From Oerskovia enterophila (GTDB lineage Bacteria; Actinomycetota; Actinomycetes; Actinomycetales; Cellulomonadaceae), in NCBI RefSeq assembly GCF_001692445.1, contig NZ_MAQA01000030.1:1-56481 (forward strand): a stretch of DNA of 56,481 bases. The letters are read 5' to 3'. This document shows, piece by piece, positions 1 through 8,158 of the stretch; the first letter of the stretch is position 1, and every line of letters starts with the position of its first letter. The notes beneath the pieces were generated by a model. It saw nothing but the letters and a program-made list of their open reading frames with translations, ran no database searches and had not been told where the DNA came from. Made by a program: the position numbers and the translations under genes.

Positions 1-48
1 CCACTCCGCGTGCCGCTGCTCTACCCACTCCGCGTGCCGCTGCCATAC
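1..48. repeat. two tandem 24-bp repeats at the window edge
   Basis: Positions 1-24 and 25-48 are copies of one 24-bp unit differing only near the 3' end (gctctac versus gccatac). In the frame of the downstream oxidoreductase the unit encodes TPRAAALP and then TPRAAAIP, so the repeat is coding and adds eight residues per copy. More copies may lie upstream of the window. Confidence 0.8.
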
Positions 49-641
49 CCACCGAGCTCGGCGGCACCGCCCCACCCGTCCGCCCCGGTCCCGACCCGCG
101 GCGCCGCTTCGGCCTGCGCCGCCACTTCCGCGTGCCCGCGTGGACGGACCTGGTCGAGGTCCACTGGGGAGACCGCGTCGAGGCGTACGTGACACCCGTG
201 GCGCCGGACGTCGTCGGGATCGCGATGCTCGGCCCCACCGGGACGCACTTCGACGAGGCCTTCACGGGATTCACCGAGCTGAGCGAGCGCCTGCGGGACG
301 CCGAGCCGCTGGGCCCGGTCCGCGGGGCGGGCCCGCTCAGGCAACGGTCCCGACGGCGCAGCACCGGCCGGGTGCGCCTCGTCGGGGACGCCTCGGGGTA
401 CGTCGACGCCCTGACGGGCGAAGGACTGCGGGTCGGGCTCGCGCAGGCGAGCGCCGTCGTCGGGCACCTGGACGATCCCGACGCGTACGAACGCGACTGG
501 ACCCGCGTGACCCGCGACTACCGCGTACTGACGTCGGGGCTCGTCGCCTGGGCGACCTCGCCCGCGCGGCGTGCGATCGTGCCCCTCGCGGCGCACGCGC
601 CGTGGCTCTACGGGAGGGTCGTGGAACGGTTGGCGCGCTGA
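3..641 (+). CDS. FAD-dependent oxidoreductase, C-terminal part (5' end outside the window)
   Basis: The open frame enters from the left edge and stops at the TGA at 639-641. It holds the C-terminal half of a geranylgeranyl-reductase/monooxygenase-type flavoprotein: FGLRRHFRVPAWTD, then VEVHWGDRVEAYVTPV, then the second FAD-binding motif GDASGYVDALTGEGL, which contacts the flavin ribityl/pyrophosphate in this superfamily. Such enzymes use NAD(P)H and FAD to reduce or hydroxylate lipid-like or polyketide substrates; the substrate cannot be told here. The Rossmann FAD domain is missing because the window starts inside the gene. The eight-residue repeat and a Pro/Arg-rich stretch lie just before FGLRRHF and look like an added linker. 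It converges with the cupin gene. Confidence 0.8.
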   Translation, partial: TPRAAALPTPRAAAIPTELGGTAPPVRPGPDPRRRFGLRRHFRVPAWTDLVEVHWGDRVEAYVTPVAPDVVGIAMLGPTGTHFDEAFTGFTELSERLRDAEPLGPVRGAGPLRQRSRRRSTGRVRLVGDASGYVDALTGEGLRVGLAQASAVVGHLDDPDAYERDWTRVTRDYRVLTSGLVAWATSPARRAIVPLAAHAPWLYGRVVERLAR

Positions 642-657
642 CCGGGGCGCTCTGGAC

Positions 658-975
658 CTACTCCTTGAGCTCGAAGAAGATCGCGTGGGTCGCCGTCGAG
701 CCGGTGTTCTCACCCACGTGCACCTGGCCCGGCAGCCAGCGCGTCTCGCCCGGTCCGAGTTCGACCTCCATGACCCGGTCCCCCGCCGAGATGCGACGCT
801 CGAACCCGCTCAGCGTGTACATGACGCTGTCGGGGTGATGGTGCGGGTGCGTCCGGGTCCCCGGTTCGTCGCGGTACTCCAGCACCCGGACCCGCTCGTT
901 CTCGAAGATCGTCCGGTAGTGGTCCGGGTCGGTGACGGTCGGGTCGTCCGGTGCAGCGTTCTGGTCCTGTCCCAT
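658..975 (-). CDS. small cupin-domain protein
   Basis: A 105-residue protein with one cupin barrel. HPHHHPDSVMYTLSG is cupin motif 1 (the HxH metal ligands), and LGPGETRWLPGQVHVGENTG is motif 2. The start MGQDQNAAP is chosen because GAGG lies six bases upstream; an in-frame start at 1029 would add 18 residues without homology features. Single-cupin proteins of this size bind a metal and act as dioxygenase-like enzymes or ligand sensors; neither can be chosen here. It stands alone, transcribed towards the oxidoreductase. Confidence 0.8.
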   Translation of the reverse strand: MGQDQNAAPDDPTVTDPDHYRTIFENERVRVLEYRDEPGTRTHPHHHPDSVMYTLSGFERRISAGDRVMEVELGPGETRWLPGQVHVGENTGSTATHAIFFELKE

Positions 976-1120
976 GCTCGCCTCGGAAGGTCGAGGCCCA
1001 CCGCCGTCGGCAGGCGTTCCTTCGAGCATCCCACCGCTGACCGGCGTCGTACCCTGACCGGCACGGCGGCACCGTGACGGCGGTCCGTCGTGCCGCGTCC
1101 CGCGCAGTACGCGGCAGCCG

Positions 1121-1369
1121 TCAGCGGTCCGAGACGCCGTTCGCCCGCGCCCACGCGACCGCCTCGGAGCGCGTCGAGACGCCGAGCTTGCGGTAGATGC
1201 TGCGCAGCTGTGACTTGACCGTGTTGCGCGTGACGAACAACCGCGCGGCGACCTGTTCGAGGGTCACGTCTTCCGACAGGTTCGCCAGGACGACGAGCTC
1301 GCGCCGGGACAGCACGACCTCGTCCTCGACCTGTGGTGGCTCCGGTGCCACTCGTTCGGTGATGGACAT
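1121..1369 (-). CDS. stand-alone LuxR-type HTH protein
   Basis: An 82-residue protein that is almost only a LuxR/GerE DNA-binding domain: LSRRELVVLANLSEDVTLEQ, then the recognition region RLFVTRNTVKSQLRSIYRKL, ending EAVAWARANGVSDR. There is no receiver or ligand domain, so it is shorter than normal NarL (about 210 aa) or MalT (about 900 aa) regulators. GGAGG sits five bases before the ATG. It lies just downstream of, and on the same strand as, a NarL-type two-component pair, so it could work as an auxiliary or competing DNA-binding protein for that system; this is inference. It could also be the surviving tail of a larger regulator. Confidence 0.8.
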   Translation of the reverse strand: MSITERVAPEPPQVEDEVVLSRRELVVLANLSEDVTLEQVAARLFVTRNTVKSQLRSIYRKLGVSTRSEAVAWARANGVSDR

Positions 1370-1539
1370 GGTTCCTCCGCTCCGCCGGCCGTCCGCGGGT
1401 CCACGTCACGGTCGGTCCAGTGCTGTCTCTCTATGGGAAGAGACACCCCGGACCGGGGATCATGACGCGACTTCCCGTCATCTCGTTCGGGGAGCCTCCT
1501 CGACCGGGGCGGCCGTCCGGCCCGGAGCCCAGGTGAGGC

Positions 1540-2205
1540 TCAGGTGGTGGCCGGGTCGTCGGGCAGGCCCGCGTCGTGACCGAGGATCGCCGCCTGCGTC
1601 CGGTTCGACACCCCCAGCTTGACCATGGCGTGCGTCAGGTGGGTCTTGACCGTCGGCTCGGCCATGAACAGGGCACGAGCGATCTCCGCGTTGGACAACC
1701 CTGTCGCGACCATCCCGACGACGTCCCGCTCCCGTTCGCTCAGCGTGCCCACCTTGGCCCGCGCCGCCGCCTGCCGGGTGCTCATGGCCGGACCGAGCGA
1801 GTCCAGGAGGTGCCGCGTCACGGCCGGGGAGAGCATGGCCTCACCGGCCGCGGCCGCACGGATCCCCTGATGGACCTCGCTCACCGTGCTGTCCTTGAGC
1901 AGGTAGCCCGCCGCCCCGGCACGCAGCGCCGGGACGACGTACTCGTCGTACTGGAAGTTCGTCAGGATGACGACCTCGACCTCGGGCATCGACCGTCGGA
2001 TCTCCCTGGTCGCCTCGATGCCGTTCATGACGGGCATCTGCATGTCCATGAGCACGACGTCGGGACGGTGCGCGAGCACGACCTCGACACCCTGGCGACC
2101 GTTCTCGGCCGTCCCGACGACGTCGAGGTCGTCGGCCGCGCCGACCAGGCTCACGATGCCCTCGCGGAACAGGCGCTCGTCGTCGACGACCACGACGCGG
2201 ATCAT
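1540..2205 (-). CDS. NarL/FixJ-type response regulator
   Basis: A 221-residue response regulator. The receiver domain (about 1-120) has the acidic pair DD at 8-9, the phospho-acceptor Asp54 in VVLMDMQMP and the conserved Lys in GYLLKD. A GerE/LuxR HTH follows (about 153-215), with LSERERDVVGMVATGLSNAE and EPTVKTHLTHAMVKLGV. Its ATG overlaps the TGA of the upstream histidine kinase gene by four bases, so the two are translationally coupled and almost certainly partners. Target genes are not visible; the neighbouring thioester surface protein and the HTH-only protein are candidates by position only. Confidence 0.93.
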   Translation of the reverse strand: MIRVVVVDDERLFREGIVSLVGAADDLDVVGTAENGRQGVEVVLAHRPDVVLMDMQMPVMNGIEATREIRRSMPEVEVVILTNFQYDEYVVPALRAGAAGYLLKDSTVSEVHQGIRAAAAGEAMLSPAVTRHLLDSLGPAMSTRQAAARAKVGTLSERERDVVGMVATGLSNAEIARALFMAEPTVKTHLTHAMVKLGVSNRTQAAILGHDAGLPDDPATT

Positions 2206-3308
2206 GAGGCCTCCTGGGGGATCAGTGCTTCGACACGAAACCCGCCGTCGGGGGTCGGACCGATCGTGGAGGTCCCTCCGACGAGGGCGACCCGCTCGCG
2301 GATCCCCTGCAGCCCGTGCCCGCCGCTGGGCAGGTCGACCTCGGGGATCGCCGACCTGCCGTTCACGACCGCGACCCGCAGCACGGCCCCCTCCTGGTGG
2401 ATGCCCACGGTCGTGTCGGCCCCCGGCGCGTGCCTGACGGCGTTGGTCAGGGCCTCGCCCACGATGCGCACGGCTGTCCGCTCCGCCAGGCCCGGGGGCT
2501 CTCCGGGCACGACGTCGGCGTCCACCTCGACCGGTTGTCCCACGGCCCGCGCCTCCTCGACCAGGACGGCGACGTCCCGGAACGACGGCTGCTCGATCGC
2601 CGCCGGGCCCCCGTCCCGTCCGAGCAGGTGCAGCATGCTCCGCATCTCCTCGAGCGCCTCGCGCGCCGTGTCACGGATCCGGTCCACGTCCTCGCGGACC
2701 TGCGGATCGCTGACCCGGGTCTCCAGCAGGTTGCTCTGCAGCACGACGTAGCTGATCCGGTGGGCGACGACGTCGTGCATCTCCCGGGCGAGCCGCTCGC
2801 GCTCGGTGGTCCGCACCTGGGCCGCGAGCTGCTCTGCCGCTGCGACGCCGCGGTCCCTGAGCGCGGCCGTCGCGACCCGTTCGGCACGGCGGCTCCGACC
2901 GGCCAGCCACGGCCCCACCAGCAGGAGGACGAGGACAGCGGCCACGGCAAGGTCCGACCGGCCGAACGCCAGGGGGGCGGCCGGGAGGACCAGGACCGCC
3001 GCCGCGACCACCCAGGCCCTCCCCCGTCGGGGCGTGAGCCGCTCTCCCGCGTCGAAGGCCGCGAGGATCGTGGCGGGGACGGGTGAGACCCACGACAGGA
3101 GAGCGGCGCCCACGACTGCGGGTCCCGTGAGCGCGGGCCACAGGAGCAGGGACGCCCCGACGAGCTGGGCGAGGAGCTCGACCCACAGCGGTGCGCCCTG
3201 GGCGCCGACGACCGCGCGCGAGACCGCGAGGGAGACCCCCGCGAGCGCGGCGAAGGCGGCGACCGCGGCGTCTCGCCGCGAGATCGACCCGAGGGCGGGC
3301 ATCCGCAT
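2202..3308 (-). CDS. NarL-family sensor histidine kinase (HisKA_3)
   Basis: A 368-residue membrane kinase. Hydrophobic segments fill about residues 14-135 (roughly five membrane helices with short loops). The HisKA_3 dimerisation helix has ERERLAREMHDVVAHRISY with the phospho-accepting His. The HATPase_c domain has the N box GEALTNAVRHAPG and the G box GGHGLQGIRERVALVGG. No large extracytoplasmic sensor domain is present, so the signal is probably membrane-derived, as in DesK/LiaS-like kinases. It is the first gene of a two-gene operon with the response regulator. Confidence 0.92.
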   Translation of the reverse strand: MRMPALGSISRRDAAVAAFAALAGVSLAVSRAVVGAQGAPLWVELLAQLVGASLLLWPALTGPAVVGAALLSWVSPVPATILAAFDAGERLTPRRGRAWVVAAAVLVLPAAPLAFGRSDLAVAAVLVLLLVGPWLAGRSRRAERVATAALRDRGVAAAEQLAAQVRTTERERLAREMHDVVAHRISYVVLQSNLLETRVSDPQVREDVDRIRDTAREALEEMRSMLHLLGRDGGPAAIEQPSFRDVAVLVEEARAVGQPVEVDADVVPGEPPGLAERTAVRIVGEALTNAVRHAPGADTTVGIHQEGAVLRVAVVNGRSAIPEVDLPSGGHGLQGIRERVALVGGTSTIGPTPDGGFRVEALIPQEAS

Positions 3309-3410
3309 GCTGCCAGGCTAGCCAGGAACACCGTTCGAGGGCGGTCGAATGCGTACCGCCCCTCCGACAGCGTGTCCGTCATCCCGCGCCGGGGGCACGC
3401 GCCCGGGAAC

Positions 3411-3453
3411 GACCGCAGGGCGCCCCTCCCGTGTCGGGGGGCGCCCTGCGGTC
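3411..3453 (-). terminator. strong hairpin terminator
   Basis: A perfect inverted repeat with 16-bp arms (GACCGCAGGGCGCCCC and its complement) and an 11-base loop. It lies 27 bases past the stop of the LASTG surface-protein gene and within the 171-bp gap before the kinase gene, so it most likely ends the surface-protein transcript. No T-run is evident, as is common in high-GC actinomycetes. Confidence 0.75.
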
Positions 3454-3479
3454 TCGTCATACCGTCAGGCCGTGAGCGT

Positions 3480-5471
3480 TCACCGGTCCGTGCTGGTCGC
3501 CGTCCGACGACGGCTGGCGAGCACGAGGCCTGTGCCGGTCAGGACGATGAAGGCTCCTGCGGCGGCCAGCATCCCGGCGTCCGCACCGGTCGAGGCGAGG
3601 CTCGCGGCGTCGGTCTGCCGGATCGCGGCGGCCACCGGGACGGTGTCCGTCAGGCCCAGGTTCGTCGGGTCGGTCGAGGAGACCGTCACGACCGTGCCGT
3701 CCGTGCCGACCGTGATCGGGTCGACGGGGTCCGGGACGGTGGGCGTGCCGGGGTCCGTCGGGTCGGTCGGGTCGACGGGCGCCTCGGGCTCGTCGGCCAG
3801 GCTGATGCCGACCCAGTCCCACGCGGTCGAGGGGCGGTCGAGCTCGCCGAGGCCGATCAGCCAGTGCGGGAACGTCGCGGGCATCCACTCGCCGTTCTCG
3901 TCGGTGGTCCCGTGGTTGTTGTGGTCGTTGCCCGTGTAGAAGTGCGGGCTGCCCTGCTCGGTGCCCTGCGCCGAGCCCCAGAGCTGGAACTGCGGGAGCG
4001 TCGCGACGTCGAGTCCGGCAGGTACGCGGACGAACACGCGCTGCCCCGGCGTCACGGACGAGACCGGGTTGCCGTTGGCGTCGACCAGGGTCACGCCGGC
4101 GGGCACTGCCGAGCCGTCGGCGGTGCGCAGCTCGACGTGGACGTCACCCGTCCCACCGACGAGCGAGGCCGTGAAACCGTAGTCGGTCGAGCCGTCGGTG
4201 TTCCGGACGTAGCCGTGCGAGACGAACCCCGGCTGCGGCATGACGACGTTCGCGGTGAGCCCCTGCTCGATGAGCCAGGCCGCGGTCTGCAGCGTGGCCA
4301 TGCGGTCGCTCTGGCTGTTCTGGTCCCAGTTGCGCGTCCAGTCCTGCTGGAAGGTCTCGTCGGCGTCCGCAGGGATCTCCTGAGCGGTGAACTGGTCGAG
4401 AGCCTTCTGGCTCAGCGTCACGTGACCGGCGTCGTCGACGTCGAAGAACAGGCCCATGACGTCGTGACCGGTCGAGAAGTACCAGACCGCGAACTGGGTC
4501 GCCTCGTACGCGGTGTAGTCGGCACGGCGCGCGTTCTCGGACGCGACGTACTCCTCGGCCTGGGCCTGCGTCCACCACCCGTTGTCGATGTACGACTGGT
4601 ACTGCTCGATCGTGACGCCGTCCTGCACGACACCGGCCCGGTCGAAGAGCGCCTGCGCGTCGATCCCGCGGGCCGTCTCGTCGGCCCCGCCCTTGTACCC
4701 GTTGACGAGCACGGTCTGCTGAGCCGACGTGTTCTCCCAGTGGATCCCCTCGGCGTCCGGCGTGACCGTCTCGTCGCCCGACCACACGTGGTACCAGTAG
4801 TTGGCGATGTCGCGGTCGTAGACCATGTGGACCGTGCCGTCGTCGTCCTTGAGCGTGTGGTGCAGGATGTGCAGCTGCGGGGTGCCGCTCCAGCCCTGCC
4901 AGTCACGTCCCGAGGTCTTGTCCCCGAGCTCCATGAAGTACCAGTAGTCGCACCCGAACCCGTCCTCGCCGCCGTCCTCCCAGTGCGGGTGGTAGTCGGC
5001 GTCGGGGTAGACCGGCGTCGACTGCAGCGCGCCGAAGGCGGACGCCACGGCCAGAGGGGTGCCGACAGCCGTCTCCGTCGTCTCGTCCGTCGCCTGCTCG
5101 ACGACGTCGGCCTCGGTCACGGTCTCGTCCCCGGGGTCTGCGGCAGGCGTCTCGGCGACGGGCTCGTCCTCCTCGACAGGGTCCTCGGGAGCGAGGTCCT
5201 CGGCGGCCGGGGCCGCGGAGACCGTGGGGGCCTCGGGAGCCGGGGCGATCACCGGGTCGACCGGCGTCGTGCTCTGCGTGACGGGAACCGCGTCTCCCGC
5301 ACCAGGCGCTGCCTGCTCGACGGCCGCCTCCGTCGAGGCCCCGGGGTCGGTCGTGGTGGGGGCGCCGGCCTCCGGGGCGTCGGTCCCCTCCGCGGCGAAC
5401 GCCGCAGCTCCACCACCCAGCACGAGTGCGGCGGAGACAGCAGTGGTGGTGACGGTGCGAAGAACCTTCAT
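3480..5471 (-). CDS. LASTG-anchored surface protein with probable thioester (TQXA) domain
   Basis: A 663-residue secreted protein. Residues 1-28 are a signal peptide (KVLRT, hydrophobic core, AFAAEG cleavage region). A Pro/Ala/Glu/Thr-rich stalk of about 120 residues follows. The folded core contains the protein's only cysteine, Cys174 in GFGCDYWYF, and Gln326 in YEATQFAVWYF. A lone Cys about 150 residues before a TQxA[VI]W motif is the signature of Cys-Gln thioester adhesion domains, in which an internal thioester bonds covalently to host or surface amines. A second beta-rich domain and an acidic Pro/Thr linker lead to the C-terminal signal LASTG, a hydrophobic helix and RRRTATSTDR, matching class E sortase substrates of high-GC Gram-positives. 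GGAG lies upstream of the ATG. No sortase gene is in the window. The thioester is inferred from motif and spacing. Confidence 0.85.
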   Translation of the reverse strand: MKVLRTVTTTAVSAALVLGGGAAAFAAEGTDAPEAGAPTTTDPGASTEAAVEQAAPGAGDAVPVTQSTTPVDPVIAPAPEAPTVSAAPAAEDLAPEDPVEEDEPVAETPAADPGDETVTEADVVEQATDETTETAVGTPLAVASAFGALQSTPVYPDADYHPHWEDGGEDGFGCDYWYFMELGDKTSGRDWQGWSGTPQLHILHHTLKDDDGTVHMVYDRDIANYWYHVWSGDETVTPDAEGIHWENTSAQQTVLVNGYKGGADETARGIDAQALFDRAGVVQDGVTIEQYQSYIDNGWWTQAQAEEYVASENARRADYTAYEATQFAVWYFSTGHDVMGLFFDVDDAGHVTLSQKALDQFTAQEIPADADETFQQDWTRNWDQNSQSDRMATLQTAAWLIEQGLTANVVMPQPGFVSHGYVRNTDGSTDYGFTASLVGGTGDVHVELRTADGSAVPAGVTLVDANGNPVSSVTPGQRVFVRVPAGLDVATLPQFQLWGSAQGTEQGSPHFYTGNDHNNHGTTDENGEWMPATFPHWLIGLGELDRPSTAWDWVGISLADEPEAPVDPTDPTDPGTPTVPDPVDPITVGTDGTVVTVSSTDPTNLGLTDTVPVAAAIRQTDAASLASTGADAGMLAAAGAFIVLTGTGLVLASRRRTATSTDR

Positions 5472-5616
5472 GATCGTCGAGCTCCTACGTGGTGGGTGTG
5501 TGCGCTTGCTGCGCCCTGACCCCTCTACGTTCTCGCCCGACAGGGGATCGTCGACTCACCCCTTCGGATCGACCGTCCTCGTCCGAACGTCTCGACCTCG
5601 ACCCCGGCACGACGCC

Positions 5617-6813
5617 TCAGGCCGTGCGGCGCAGCCCCCGCGCGACCGCCACCAGACAGCCCGCGCACAGCACCGCGACCACGGCGAGGAGCACGGTGTA
5701 CCCCGCGAGCGCCGTCGCGCCGGCCAGGACCACGGGGAGCAGGAAGCCCACGTAGGACAGGCTGTAGTAGACGCCCGTGAGCCCCGCGAGGTCCGTCGGG
5801 GTCGCGATGGCCTGGACCTCGATCAGCCCTGCGACCACGCAGATCCCGTACGCGGCACCCAGCGTCACCGCGGCGACCCCGCCGAGCACGGGTGACAGGA
5901 CAGCACCGTTGGCCGCGGCGAGGACCATGCCGACCAGCATCAGGACCATGCCCACGACGATCGCGCGCCCGCCCGTGCGGACGTTGATCCCCTTGACGAA
6001 CGGCTGGACGGCGGCGCCAGTGCCCAGCGTCAGGACGGTCAGGAGCGTCGCGTACGCGAGCGACAGGTCGCCCGTCTGCTCGGTCACGAGCTGCGGCATG
6101 ACCGCGTAGGCGATCCCTGCCGCCCCGAAGATCCACGGCGCGGCGGGCACGACGACCCGCACGAACCGGCGGTGGTGCGCGACGGGGACCCGCAGGTCGG
6201 CGAGGAGCGACGTCGTCGACCGATGGCCCCCGATGGTCTCGGTCGCGGTCGCGAGCAGAGCGAGCGCGAGCAGGCTCAGGCCCACGTGAGCGACGTAGGG
6301 CGTGATCGTGGGCCACGGCCCCCACTGGGCCAGCGCCCCCGAGACACCGGCGCCGACCCCGAACCCCAGGGTGAGCGAGAGCGACGGACGTCGCGCCCCC
6401 GCAGTCGTGTCGGCGACCAGGTCGAACGGCGCGCTCGACAGCTCCTTGACCCAGCTCGTCCCGACCGACATCGCGACCCCCACGCTCAGGCCCGCGAGGA
6501 GGCGTCCCAGGCAGATGACGAGCTCGCTGCCGAAGCCCAGCGCCAGCAGGACGCTGGCGCCGATCCCGCCCAGGACCCCGACGACGGCGAGCGGCTTGCG
6601 ACCGTACCTGTCGGACAGCGGCCCGGCCACGAGGAGGCCGGGCACGAGCCCCACGACGTACATGCCGAGGAACAGGTCGACCGTGACCACGGAGTAGTTC
6701 CCGAGGTCCTGGTACATGTGCAGGAGGGGCGTGAAGTGGTTGCCACCCCAGGCCATGACGACGAGGGCCGGTGCGACACGCAGCCAGCCGGGGAGCACGC
6801 GAAGGCGGTTCAT
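5617..6813 (-). CDS. MFS transporter
   Basis: A 398-residue major facilitator protein with about 12 hydrophobic helices. The loop after helix 2 has GPLSDRYGRKPLAVVG, the MFS motif A, and a related motif recurs in the second half. The substrate is unknown. It lies 61 bp downstream of a GntR/FCD regulator gene on the same strand, so the two form an operon. FCD-type regulators usually respond to organic acids such as gluconate, lactate or other carboxylates, so uptake of a small carboxylate is one reasonable guess. Confidence 0.88.
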   Translation of the reverse strand: MNRLRVLPGWLRVAPALVVMAWGGNHFTPLLHMYQDLGNYSVVTVDLFLGMYVVGLVPGLLVAGPLSDRYGRKPLAVVGVLGGIGASVLLALGFGSELVICLGRLLAGLSVGVAMSVGTSWVKELSSAPFDLVADTTAGARRPSLSLTLGFGVGAGVSGALAQWGPWPTITPYVAHVGLSLLALALLATATETIGGHRSTTSLLADLRVPVAHHRRFVRVVVPAAPWIFGAAGIAYAVMPQLVTEQTGDLSLAYATLLTVLTLGTGAAVQPFVKGINVRTGGRAIVVGMVLMLVGMVLAAANGAVLSPVLGGVAAVTLGAAYGICVVAGLIEVQAIATPTDLAGLTGVYYSLSYVGFLLPVVLAGATALAGYTVLLAVVAVLCAGCLVAVARGLRRTA

Positions 6814-6874
6814 GATCTTTCTCGGAGGACGACGAAACGGGTGGAGCAGGCGAGGTGGTGGGTCCGGCGGGACG

Positions 6875-7525
6875 TCAGCCGTAGTTGCCGCGCTGGACGT
6901 GCGCGCGCAGCGCGGCCTCGTAGGCGTCCGCGTCCCCGGCGCGGGCGAGCGTCGCGAGCTCGCGGTGGTCGGCCAGGAGGCGCGTGGGCGAGGTCGCGTC
7001 GCGACGGACCGCGCGGTGCGTGAGGAGCTCGAGGCGCGGGCCGAGCTGCGTGAAGAGGTCCTCGATCACGTCGTTGTCCCCGGCCCGGATGACCCGGGAG
7101 TGGAACGCGAAGTCCGCCTGCGAGAACGCGAGCAGGTCGCCCTCGTGCTCGGCGACCACCTGCTGGGCGACGAGGTCGTCGAGGTCGCGAGCGACGCCGT
7201 CGGGCAGCGGCTGCCCACCCAGGGCGCGGATCGCGGACGACTCGAGCATGATCCTGACCGCCAGGAGGTCCGCGACCTCCTTGTCCGGGACCGAGGCGAC
7301 CACCGCGCCGCGCTTGGGGAACAGCGTCAGCAGGCGGCACGTCTGGAGCTGGAGGAACGCCTCGCGGACCGGGGTGCGGCTGATGCCGAGCTCGTCGGCC
7401 ACCTCACCCTCGGTGAGGAGCGCCCCGGGCGCGATCTCCCCGGTGATGATCGAGGCGGACACCGCGGCGAACGCACGCTCGACCGCGCTGGGGGCCAGGT
7501 CCTCGGGCTTCTTGCGGGGCGACAT
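6875..7525 (-). CDS. GntR-family transcriptional regulator (FCD domain)
   Basis: A 216-residue regulator. The N-terminal winged helix includes ELGISRTPVREAFLQLQ and FPKRGAVVASV. The C-terminal all-helical FCD effector domain has the conserved D...H...H pattern within FAFHSRVIRAG and LLADHRELATL, usually metal-binding. The ATG at 7525 is preferred over an in-frame start at 7552, because the latter would lie inside a perfect palindrome (7541-7566) that looks like its own operator. It precedes the MFS gene in the same operon, which suggests autoregulated control of that transporter. Confidence 0.92.
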   Translation of the reverse strand: MSPRKKPEDLAPSAVERAFAAVSASIITGEIAPGALLTEGEVADELGISRTPVREAFLQLQTCRLLTLFPKRGAVVASVPDKEVADLLAVRIMLESSAIRALGGQPLPDGVARDLDDLVAQQVVAEHEGDLLAFSQADFAFHSRVIRAGDNDVIEDLFTQLGPRLELLTHRAVRRDATSPTRLLADHRELATLARAGDADAYEAALRAHVQRGNYG

Positions 7526-7540
7526 CGTTCGACGATAACA

Positions 7541-7566
7541 CCTTAGATGCAAGGGGGCATCTAAGG
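7541..7566. promoter_or_regulatory. 26-bp palindromic operator for the GntR-MFS operon
   Basis: CCTTAGATGC and GCATCTAAGG form a perfect 10-bp inverted repeat around a 6-bp spacer (aagggg). It sits 16 bp upstream of the GntR start, is AT-rich compared with its surroundings, and has no T-run, so an operator is more likely than a terminator. It may also affect the divergent DUF1801 gene 104 bp away. Confidence 0.75.
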
Positions 7567-7669
7567 TTCCCGTGCAACGGTGTGGTCACAGGTCCGCGCG
7601 CCCCGTCGCCCACCCCTTCCCCGGCGCATAGCCTCGTCCGACCAGCCGACCCGACCGGATGGAGCACCC

Positions 7670-8092
7670 GTGCAGAAGACCGGCAACGACCCCGACGAGT
7701 ACCTCGCGACCGTCCCCGAACGATTCCGCGCCGACGCCCTCCGGCTCGACGCCGCGATCTCGGAGGTGATGGCGGGCCGGTCCCGGGTCCTGTGGGAAGG
7801 GGTCTTCTGGGGCGGGACCGACCAGAAGATCATCGGGTACGGCGACCTGCTCCAGGCCCGCCCCCGCGGCGGGAGCGTCGAGTGGTTCACGGTCGGCCTC
7901 GCCGTCCAGCAGAACTACCTCAGCGTGTACGTCAACGCCACCGAGGACGGGCAGAACGTCGCCCAGAAGTACGCCGACACCCTGGGGCGCGCCAAGATCG
8001 GCAGCTCGAGCGTGGGGTTCAAGGCGCTCGCGGACATCGACCTCGAGGCGCTGCTGCACCTCGTGCGGATCGCGCGGGACCAGACGGCGTAG
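7670..8092 (+). CDS. DUF1801 domain protein
   Basis: A 140-residue soluble protein beginning VQKTGNDPDEYLATVPERFR and ending LLHLVRIARDQTA. The pattern of an early helix pair, then WEGVFWGGTDQKIIGYGDL and a final helical segment, fits the DUF1801/YdhG-like fold, whose biochemical role is unknown (some members bind iron or are frataxin-like). The GTG at 7670 is chosen because GGAG lies seven bases upstream; the open frame extends to 7580 without a better start. It diverges from the GntR gene. Confidence 0.8.
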   Translation: MQKTGNDPDEYLATVPERFRADALRLDAAISEVMAGRSRVLWEGVFWGGTDQKIIGYGDLLQARPRGGSVEWFTVGLAVQQNYLSVYVNATEDGQNVAQKYADTLGRAKIGSSSVGFKALADIDLEALLHLVRIARDQTA

Positions 8093-8158
8093 CGCGGAAC
8101 AGCCGGGCAGCAGCCAGGCACCAGCCGGGCCGAGAAGTGCTTCGCATCCCGCGCAGCG

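Noticed and set aside
3372-5519. A 715-residue plus-strand open frame
   Set aside because: It is the antisense of the LASTG surface-protein gene; the predicted product is Arg/Val/Gly/Asp-rich without domains, a usual shadow in very GC-rich DNA.
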